This document shows, piece after piece, positions 57,934-64,000 of a stretch of DNA of 64,000 nt. The notes under the pieces were generated by a model, which was given only the letters and a program-made list of their open reading frames with translations, was not told the DNA's origin and made no database searches. The stretch is from the NCBI GenBank assembly GCA_038210135.1, contig JBBQWZ010000001.1:246760-310759 (forward strand), in the 5' to 3' direction. The translations under genes and the position numbers were made by a program. Source of the DNA: JBBQWZ01 sp038210135 (lineage in GTDB: Bacteria > Acidobacteriota > Terriglobia > Bryobacterales > Bryobacteraceae). Numbering within the stretch: the stretch's first letter is position 1; each line of letters opens with the position of its first letter.

Positions 57934-59112
57934 TTAGTTCAGGCGTTCAAAAATTCCAGCCGCGCCCTGTCCGCCGCCGATGCACATGGTGACCATGCCG
58001 TAGCGGACCTGGCGGCGCTCCATTTCGCGAAGGATGGTGGCGGTCAATTTCGCACCGGTACAGCCGAGCGGATGACCGAGCGCCACCGCGCCACCGTTGA
58101 CGTTCAGCGTGTCCATGTTGATACCGGTGTTGCGTTGTACGGCGAGTGCCTGCACGGCGAAGGCTTCGTTCAATTCGACAAGGCCGATATCGCCTATCTT
58201 CAGGCCGGCCATGGCGAGCGCTTTCGGAATGGCGACGACGGGTCCGATGCCCATGAGTTCCGGCGGAACGCCTCCGACCGCAAAGCTAACGAATCGCGCT
58301 TTCGGTTTCAAGCCCAGGGATTGGGCGCGTTTGGCGCTCATCACGATCGCAGCGGCGGCGCCGTCGCTGGTCTGCGAACTATTGCCGGCGGTGACGCTGC
58401 CTTTCGCGTGAAACACAGGGCGCAGCTTCGCGAGCGCTTCGACGGAGGTATCCGCGCGCGGGCCTTCGTCCTTATTAAAGGTCTTCTTGCGCGTTACGGC
58501 TTTGCCGTTTTCGAAAGTCGTCGTTTCGACTTCGAGAGGGACGATCTCGTCGTCGAACTTGCCGGAGGCCTGCGCATTCAAAGCGTTCTGATGACTGCGG
58601 TAAGAGAACGCGTCCTGATCTTCGCGCGTGACGCCGTACTTGTTCTGGACGCGCTCCGCGGTGAGGCCCATGCTGATGTAGACCTCGGGATAATTTTCGG
58701 CGAGGTAGGGATTGGGCGCGGGCTTGTGGCCGGCCATGGGCAGCAGGCTCATGGATTCGGTGCCGCCGGCGATGATGATGTCGGCGCCGCCCGAGCGGAT
58801 CCGTTCGGCGGCCATGGCGATCGATTGCAAGCCCGACGAGCAGAAACGATTGATGGTCACGCCGGGTACGACATCCGGCAGGCCGGCGCGGAGTGCGGCG
58901 ACGCGGGCGACATTGGCGCCGGATTCCGCTTCGGGCGTCGCGCAGCCCATGATGACGTCGTCGATTTCGTCCTTGGGCATTTGCGGATACTTCGCGCAGA
59001 GAGCGCGAATGACGTCCGCGGCCATGTCGTCCGGGCGGTAATTCTTGAGGCTGCCGCGGCCGCTTTTGCCCACCGCGGTCCGTAAACAATCGATGATGAC
59101 TGCGTCTTGCAT
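57934..59112 (-). CDS. fadA: Acetyl-CoA C-acyltransferase (3-ketoacyl-CoA thiolase)
   Basis: 392 residues. Nucleophile Cys91 in INRFCSSGLQSIAMA; C-terminal NVNGGAVALGHPLGCTGAK (His) and MCIGGGQGAAGIFE (second Cys) complete the thiolase set. Cleaves 3-ketoacyl-CoA with CoA in beta-oxidation. It lies 30 bases after the bifunctional hydratase/dehydrogenase and 38 before the acyl-CoA dehydrogenase, one operon. Confidence 0.95.
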   Translation of the reverse strand: MQDAVIIDCLRTAVGKSGRGSLKNYRPDDMAADVIRALCAKYPQMPKDEIDDVIMGCATPEAESGANVARVAALRAGLPDVVPGVTINRFCSSGLQSIAMAAERIRSGGADIIIAGGTESMSLLPMAGHKPAPNPYLAENYPEVYISMGLTAERVQNKYGVTREDQDAFSYRSHQNALNAQASGKFDDEIVPLEVETTTFENGKAVTRKKTFNKDEGPRADTSVEALAKLRPVFHAKGSVTAGNSSQTSDGAAAAIVMSAKRAQSLGLKPKARFVSFAVGGVPPELMGIGPVVAIPKALAMAGLKIGDIGLVELNEAFAVQALAVQRNTGINMDTLNVNGGAVALGHPLGCTGAKLTATILREMERRQVRYGMVTMCIGGGQGAAGIFERLN

Positions 59113-59142
59113 GAGAGTGAATCCTCGCGTCGTCTTGCGTGT

Positions 59143-61479
59143 CTAGTTTCTGAGCGGCTTTCCCGTCTTGAGCATGGCCTGCATGCGGGCTTGCGTCTTC
59201 GGATTCGAGCACAAGCTGAGGAACGCTTCGCGTTCGAGATCGAGCAGATATTGTTCGCTGACGAGCTGATTTTCACCGGTGAGCTTGCCGCCGCACAAAA
59301 TGTGGGCGAGCTTTTCCGCGATGGTGAAATCGTATTCGCTGATGAAGCCACCCTGCTGCGCGCTCCAGGCGCCCATGCGGAGCATGGCGTAACCGGGCGC
59401 GCCCATGACGGAAATGTCGGTGCGCGGGGTGCCGGGCGTGAAGCTTTTCGCGAGGGAGAGAGCGAGATCCTTGGCGTCGCCGATGAGGCGCTCGTAATTC
59501 ATCGAGATGGCGTCGGGGCGCCCGAGAAGGCCGAGCTGCTTGGCGTCTTCGGCGCTCGAGGAAACCTTCGCATAGCCGACGAGCTCGAACACCTTGATTG
59601 GATTCTTCAAGCGGAGCAGGAGTTCTTTGCAGCCTCCGCCGCCGGGGATGAGGCCGACGCCGACTTCGACGAGGCCCATGTAGGTTTCGGCAGACGCCTG
59701 GCAGCGCGTGGCGTGCAGAGAAATCTCGCAGCCGCCCCCGAGGGTCTGATTGAAGGGCGCGGCGACTACGGGTTTGGCGGCGTATTTCAGCGCCATATTC
59801 ACCTGTTGGAAGCGGTGCACGGCGGCGTTCAGCTCGTCCCACTCGCCTTCCTGGGCGGCCAACAACATCATCATCAAATTGGCGCCGACGCTGAAGTTGG
59901 CGCCCTGATTGGCGATAACCATGGCTTCGAAGTTCGTTTCAGTTTCTTCGAGGCCGGCATACAGCATGCCGATGGTATCTTCGCCAATCGAGTTCATTTT
60001 GCTGTGGAACTCGACGCAGAGCACGCCGTCGCCGAGATCCACGAGCGAGGCTCCGGGATTGGTTTTCACGACGCCGCGGGCGCGCTTGATATCGGCGAGG
60101 ACGAGCACGCCGGGACGCGGCTCGATGTCCTTATAGCCGCCCTCGACGAGATCATAATATTGCTTGCCCGGTTCGCCGTTCTTGTCGGCGAACCGGTAGA
60201 GAGATGTGGCGCCGGCTTTGCGCATCCGCTGGATATTTTCCGGCAGCTCGCGGCCTTCCGCTTCGAGGCGCTTGCAGACGTCTTCGAATCCTAGAGCGTC
60301 CCAGGCTTCGAAGGGGCCGAAGGAATTCGCGTAGCCCCAACGCATGGCGCGATCGATTTCGACGATGCGATCGGAAATCTCGGGGACCATTTCGGCAGAG
60401 TAGAGGAACAGATCGCTGTACAGTTTCCAGATAAACTGGCTGCCCCGGTCGTCGTGCTTGAGCAGCGCGCGCATGCGCTCGCCAAGGTCTTCGACGCCTT
60501 TTACGGCTTCCACGGAAACAAACTTCGGCTTGGCCGCGGGATGGTATTCGAGACTCTTCAGATCGATGGCGTGGATTTCGCGGGCATCGCCTTTGCCGAC
60601 GCGCTTGTAGTAGCCTTGGCCGGATTTTTCGCCGAGCCAGCCTTTTTCCATCAATTTTTTGTGGAATTCGGGCATCAGGAAGCGGTCGCGCCACGGATCG
60701 TTGGGCACCGCGTGATAGAGGTTGGTGCCGACGAAGGTCCAGACGTCGAGTCCGACGACGTCGAGCAGGCGGAAGCTGGCGCTGTTCGGAAGCCCGATCA
60801 GAGAGCCGGTAAGGGCGTCCACTTCTTCGACCGTGTAGCCGCCTTCGACGGTGATCTTCTGGACGGTTCCGCCGAAGAAGCTGCCGATGCGATTGGCGAT
60901 GAAGTTGGGCGTATCTTTGCAGGGCACGACGCCTTTGCCGAGGCGCCGATCGGCGAATTCGGTGACCCAGGCGATCACCTCAGGATCGGTTTCGGGGCCC
61001 GGAATCACTTCCAAAAGATGGAGGTAGCGCGGAGGATTGAAGAAGTGTGTGCCGAGGAAGTGGAGGCGGAATTCGGGCGAGAAGCCCTTGACGATCTGAT
61101 TCAGCGGAATCCCGGAGGTGTTCGTCGAGACAATGGATCCGGCCTTGCGGAGCATCTCGACTTTCTTCCACAGGGTCCGTTTGACTTCGAGATTTTCGGT
61201 AACGGCTTCGATGATCCAGTCGCAATGGGCGACTTTCTGGAGATCGTCTTCGAAGTTGCCCGGCGTCAGCAGACTCATGCCGGCTTTGGTGAAGAAGCCG
61301 CCGGGACGTTGCGTGTCGGCGGCGGAGATGCCGCGAATGGCAGCCGCGTTGCGGTTGGTTTCGCCGGGAAGAACGATGTCTAAAAGAAGGACTGGGTATC
61401 CGGCGTTTGCAAAGTGGGCGGCGATTCGCGCGCCCATGGTGCCGGCTCCAAGCACGGCCACACTACGGAGTGTTCTCAT
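59143..61479 (-). CDS. Bifunctional 3-hydroxyacyl-CoA dehydrogenase / enoyl-CoA hydratase (FadN type)
   Basis: 778 residues. The order is dehydrogenase first (NAD motif VLGAGTMGARIAAHFANAGY at residues ~9-28; STNTSGIP; FFNPPRYLHLLEVIPG) with two C-terminal helical domains, then an enoyl-CoA hydratase module (FHSKMNSIGEDTIG; GANFSVGANLMMMLLAAQEG; GLIPGGGGCKELLLR) at about 470-720. This order is that of Bacillus FadN and differs from E. coli FadB, where hydratase is first. Performs hydration and oxidation steps of beta-oxidation. First gene of the operon. Confidence 0.94.
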   Translation of the reverse strand: MRTLRSVAVLGAGTMGARIAAHFANAGYPVLLLDIVLPGETNRNAAAIRGISAADTQRPGGFFTKAGMSLLTPGNFEDDLQKVAHCDWIIEAVTENLEVKRTLWKKVEMLRKAGSIVSTNTSGIPLNQIVKGFSPEFRLHFLGTHFFNPPRYLHLLEVIPGPETDPEVIAWVTEFADRRLGKGVVPCKDTPNFIANRIGSFFGGTVQKITVEGGYTVEEVDALTGSLIGLPNSASFRLLDVVGLDVWTFVGTNLYHAVPNDPWRDRFLMPEFHKKLMEKGWLGEKSGQGYYKRVGKGDAREIHAIDLKSLEYHPAAKPKFVSVEAVKGVEDLGERMRALLKHDDRGSQFIWKLYSDLFLYSAEMVPEISDRIVEIDRAMRWGYANSFGPFEAWDALGFEDVCKRLEAEGRELPENIQRMRKAGATSLYRFADKNGEPGKQYYDLVEGGYKDIEPRPGVLVLADIKRARGVVKTNPGASLVDLGDGVLCVEFHSKMNSIGEDTIGMLYAGLEETETNFEAMVIANQGANFSVGANLMMMLLAAQEGEWDELNAAVHRFQQVNMALKYAAKPVVAAPFNQTLGGGCEISLHATRCQASAETYMGLVEVGVGLIPGGGGCKELLLRLKNPIKVFELVGYAKVSSSAEDAKQLGLLGRPDAISMNYERLIGDAKDLALSLAKSFTPGTPRTDISVMGAPGYAMLRMGAWSAQQGGFISEYDFTIAEKLAHILCGGKLTGENQLVSEQYLLDLEREAFLSLCSNPKTQARMQAMLKTGKPLRN

Positions 61480-61731
61480 CGTAAACTCTCAACTGCCTCG
61501 CAGGGAGGCGTAGATTTCAACCGGCTTCACACCGCGGCCGCTGATCATCAGGCCGAAGGGCGTAATTCCCTCGCGGGAAGCGCATCGCGGGTTCGTTTTG
61601 GACGAGACGCCGCCGCCGTTCAGGATAACACTGTTAAGCCAGGGGGCGACAAGCCCGCCGATGGGTAGCGATTTGCCATTCAAAATAAGCGCGTCGGCAT
61701 TTTTCCTGGAATGTCCGTATGATGTTACGCA
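61480..61731. other. 252-base divergent gap between the fatty-acid operon and the ABC exporter
   Basis: Holds both promoters presumably. A minus-strand open frame of about 63 codons (ending at 61489, ten bases before the hydroxyacyl-CoA dehydrogenase start) has a possible TTG start but no ribosome site and no recognisable sequence, so I do not call it a gene. Confidence 0.4.
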
Positions 61732-62667
61732 ATGCTCGAAGTTCTCGGACTCCGCAAAACTTACGGCGACCTGAAGGCGGTCGACGGGGTTTCGTTTCGC
61801 GCGGGCAAAGGCGAAACGATTGGCCTGCTGGGTCCGAACGGCGCGGGGAAAACGACGACGGTATCGATGATCGCGGGGCTGATCCGGCCCGACAGCGGCG
61901 AGGTTCGGATCGCGGGCCATACGCTCGAAGGCGACACGGATCCGGCCAAGCGGCATATTGGCCTTGTTCCGCAGGACCTGGGCCTTTATGAAGACCTGCC
62001 GGCGCAAGAGAATCTGCATCTCTTTGGAGCGTTGTACGGGCTGACTGGTGCTCCTTTGCAACGCGCGATGGATGAGGCGTTGGACCTGGTGGGGCTGCGC
62101 GAGCGTGCGAAGGACAAGGTCCTCGATTTTAGTGGCGGCATGAAGCGGCGTCTGAATCTGGCTGCGGCACTGCTTCACGATCCGCAATTACTGTTACTCG
62201 ACGAACCCACCGTGGGTGTGGATCCGCAGAGCCGGAATGCGATTTTCGACAACCTGGAAGTTTTGCGGAAGCGCGGCAAAACGCTGCTGTACACCACCCA
62301 CTATATGGAAGAAGCGGAGCGGCTGTGCGACCGTCTGGTGATCATCGACCACGGAAAAGTGATTGCGGACGACACCTTGCAGGGTCTGCACCGGGCGCTG
62401 CCGGTAACCAATTTGCTGATGATCGAATTCGAGGCGGGCGTCGTCGAGCAGATCAACGCCGAGGCGCTGAAGCTGGTTCGAGGGGTCGAGTCCTTGTTGT
62501 TTGAAGCGAACTCGGCGCGGATCGGAGTGCGTGATTTATCGGCAAACACTCCGGCCATCCTGGCTTGGCTGGCGGATCACGGGCACGCGTTTCAGCATCT
62601 GGCGAGCGAACGCGCCAGTCTCGAAGCGGTGTTCCTGAACATGACCGGAAGGAGCTTGCGCGACTGA
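61732..62667 (+). CDS. ABC transporter ATP-binding protein (drug/Na export type)
   Basis: 311 residues. Walker A GPNGAGKTTT (about 33-42), Q-loop VPQDLGLYEDLPAQENL, signature LDFSGGMKRRLNLAAAL, Walker B LLLLDEPTVGVDP and switch His in YTTHYMEEAE. The C-terminal ~90 residues are the extension found in DrrA/NatA/CcmA-like exporters. Stop and next start share one base (TGATG), so it is coupled to the permease. Confidence 0.93.
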   Translation: MLEVLGLRKTYGDLKAVDGVSFRAGKGETIGLLGPNGAGKTTTVSMIAGLIRPDSGEVRIAGHTLEGDTDPAKRHIGLVPQDLGLYEDLPAQENLHLFGALYGLTGAPLQRAMDEALDLVGLRERAKDKVLDFSGGMKRRLNLAAALLHDPQLLLLDEPTVGVDPQSRNAIFDNLEVLRKRGKTLLYTTHYMEEAERLCDRLVIIDHGKVIADDTLQGLHRALPVTNLLMIEFEAGVVEQINAEALKLVRGVESLLFEANSARIGVRDLSANTPAILAWLADHGHAFQHLASERASLEAVFLNMTGRSLRD

Positions 62668-63818
62668 TGCTGATCCCTTTCCTGGCCCTGATGCGCAAAG
62701 ATTTGCGGCTGTTTCTTACCGACCGGCGCGCGGTGATCATGAGCGTGGTGGCTCCGATCGCGATCGCGTCGTTTTTCGGGTACATCTTCGGCAGCGGATT
62801 CGGTAACGCGGACAGCAGCCGGATCGCAATCCTGATTTCGGATGAAGACAACAGCGCGTTCACCCGCGAAATCATCACGCGTTTGCAGGCCGACGCGGCG
62901 CTGGACGCCAAGACCTCGACACCCGGGCCTGCGCGTAACTCGGTACAGAGGGGCAAAGCCACGGTGGCGTTGTTAATCCCGAAGAATTTCAGCACCGACA
63001 CGGGGAAGGCGTTCTTGATGGGCGGCGTCAAGCCGGAGATCGGCATCCTGTTCGATCCCTCGCATTCGCTCGAGATGCGAATGATTCAGGGAATCCTGAC
63101 GGCGGCCATCATGGAAACCACCGGCAAGCAACTGCTCGGCGGCGAAGGCGCGGGCGGCGGGATGAAGATCCCGTTTAAGGTGAATGCCGAGAGCATCACG
63201 TCCGGCCGCGGAATCCAATACAACGGCTACGCGCATTCGTTCGGCGGCATGGGGATCCAGTTCCTGCTGATGGTCGGCGTCGATGCCGGCGTCGCGATGC
63301 TGCTACTCAGAAAACAAGGCGTGTGGAAGCGGATGCGCGCGGCTCCGCTGTCGCGGACGGTTGTGCTGGGAAGCAAGGCGGCGAGTTCCGCAGTGACGTC
63401 GATGGCGACGCTGATGATTCTGTTCGCGTTCGCACGAGTGGTATTCGGGGTGAAGATTCAAGGAAGCATGGCGGGATTTCTGGGGATCTGTCTAGCTTTT
63501 TCGCTGATGACCGCGGCATTCGGTCTGCTGGTGGCGGCAATCGGAAAGACAGCGGAAGCCACTCGCGGGCTCGCGATTCTGGTGACATTGCTGATGGTGA
63601 TGCTAGGCGGCGCTTGGGTGCCAACGTTCATTTTTCCGAAATGGCTGCAATCTCTGACGGTCGTCATTCCGACGCGCTGGGCGGTGGACGGCCTGGATGC
63701 GGTGACTTGGCGCGGCCTCGATTTTTCGGCCGTCCAGAATTCGATCCTGATGCTGCTGGGCTGCGCGCTGGTGTTCGGAGTGCTGGCGATTGTGCGCTTT
63801 CGCTGGGAAGCGGATTGA
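62667..63818 (+). CDS. ABC-2 type transporter permease
   Basis: 383 residues from ATG 62667. An N-terminal membrane helix (VIMSVVAPIAIASFFGYIFG), a large periplasmic domain (~60-210) and five C-terminal helices (e.g. FLLMVGVDAGVAMLLL, MLGGAWVPTFIFPKWL) are the ABC-2 layout. TRWAVDGLDAVTWRGLDF near the end is typical of this family. Forms an exporter with the preceding ATPase; substrate not predictable. Confidence 0.9.
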   Translation: MLIPFLALMRKDLRLFLTDRRAVIMSVVAPIAIASFFGYIFGSGFGNADSSRIAILISDEDNSAFTREIITRLQADAALDAKTSTPGPARNSVQRGKATVALLIPKNFSTDTGKAFLMGGVKPEIGILFDPSHSLEMRMIQGILTAAIMETTGKQLLGGEGAGGGMKIPFKVNAESITSGRGIQYNGYAHSFGGMGIQFLLMVGVDAGVAMLLLRKQGVWKRMRAAPLSRTVVLGSKAASSAVTSMATLMILFAFARVVFGVKIQGSMAGFLGICLAFSLMTAAFGLLVAAIGKTAEATRGLAILVTLLMVMLGGAWVPTFIFPKWLQSLTVVIPTRWAVDGLDAVTWRGLDFSAVQNSILMLLGCALVFGVLAIVRFRWEAD

Positions 63819-64000
63819 TCGGGCTGCCAAGCGTTACATTACCCATTTGAGAGGTCGATAGCATTTTCTCATTGAAGAATGAGCCTGAAGGCGGGAGCGA
63901 AGCGATCCGCCGCTAGGTTTCCTTTCTTGGTTTGGTTTTTGCGGGAAGGAAGAGCATCCGGGGCTGTGGGAATGTGGGAATCGCGGAGCGATTTCCAAGG
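63819..64000. other. 182-base tail with small hairpins, no gene
   Basis: After the permease stop, CTCATT-GAAG-AATGAG (about 63869-63884) forms a 6-bp hairpin and GGAATCGC/GCGATTTCC pairs near 63976-63997. No T-run follows either. The next gene is beyond the window. Confidence 0.4.

Noticed and set aside
61489..61680. Small minus-strand ORF upstream of the hydroxyacyl-CoA dehydrogenase gene
   Set aside because: No ribosome site, no recognisable features, and composition like the flanking gap; kept only as a note.

Overview
The window is a gene-dense, high-GC bacterial chromosome segment with about 63 protein genes and one tRNA. I infer an acidobacterium close to Bryobacterales (Solibacter/Bryobacter type). 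Supporting points are BshC (bacillithiol synthesis), several Tat-signal sugar-type enzymes, the beta-helix lipoprotein plus diheme cytochrome pair, and a family of short intergenic repeats around a CTCCCTTACGGTCGCGGTTC core. No ribosomal RNA or phylogenetic marker is present, so this is inference. There is no phage, IS element or CRISPR array. About 0.5 to 1% of the window is repeat sequence.

Layout, left to right. 0-4.4 kb: end of a receiver/HPt signalling protein, an amino-acid decarboxylase, a DapA-like lyase and a Tat-exported Gfo/Idh oxidoreductase. 4.4-6.7 kb: a lower-GC patch with a TPR/HTH regulator divergent from a tiny ORF cluster with strong hairpins. 6.9-11.5 kb: exported CocE-type hydrolase, the beta-helix/cytochrome lipoprotein pair, and a uridine-kinase-like protein. 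11.5-13.9 kb: cyaY-hemW-ltaE operon. 14.1-24.2 kb: bshC, an HpaI aldolase, a TPR lipoprotein-like exported protein, a YHS-domain anchor, two oxidoreductases, a lysozyme-fold protein, an FHA-GAF-SpoIIE phosphatase and a class C beta-lactamase-fold hydrolase. 24.2-32.8 kb: PilZ protein with a structured 3' region, a GT-C glycosyltransferase, a histone-H1-like basic protein with a 44-residue membrane protein, a methyltransferase/APC permease/gluconate-dehydrogenase-subunit operon, a Tat-exported aminotransferase and an rRNA-type methyltransferase.

32.8-40.9 kb: YdcF protein, bacterial release-factor-like protein (baeRF3), a VOC dioxygenase, a TIM-barrel epimerase, a histidine kinase overlapping a Crp-family regulator, and a cryptic three-gene cluster of small proteins. 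41.0-47.5 kb: a complete reductive pyrimidine degradation operon (beta-ureidopropionase, PreT, PreA, dihydropyrimidinase, NCS1 permease) behind a promoter and a terminator-like leader hairpin. 47.6-50.5 kb: copZ-copA-csoR copper operon, divergent from it. 50.5-56 kb: BON protein, AidB, Gfo/Idh, HD hydrolase, DUF1028 protein, tRNA-Ala(GGC) and a P-loop kinase. 56.1-61.5 kb: a three-gene fatty-acid beta-oxidation operon. 61.7-63.8 kb: an ABC exporter pair.

Strand composition changes in the middle: the + strand is C-richer than G left of about 30 kb and G-richer than C right of about 31.5 kb, whatever the gene direction. The points I would look at first are the TPR/HTH-plus-peptide locus at 4.4-6.7 kb, the three-small-gene cluster at 39.6-40.25 kb, the pyrimidine leader at 47.45-47.55 kb and this skew switch.
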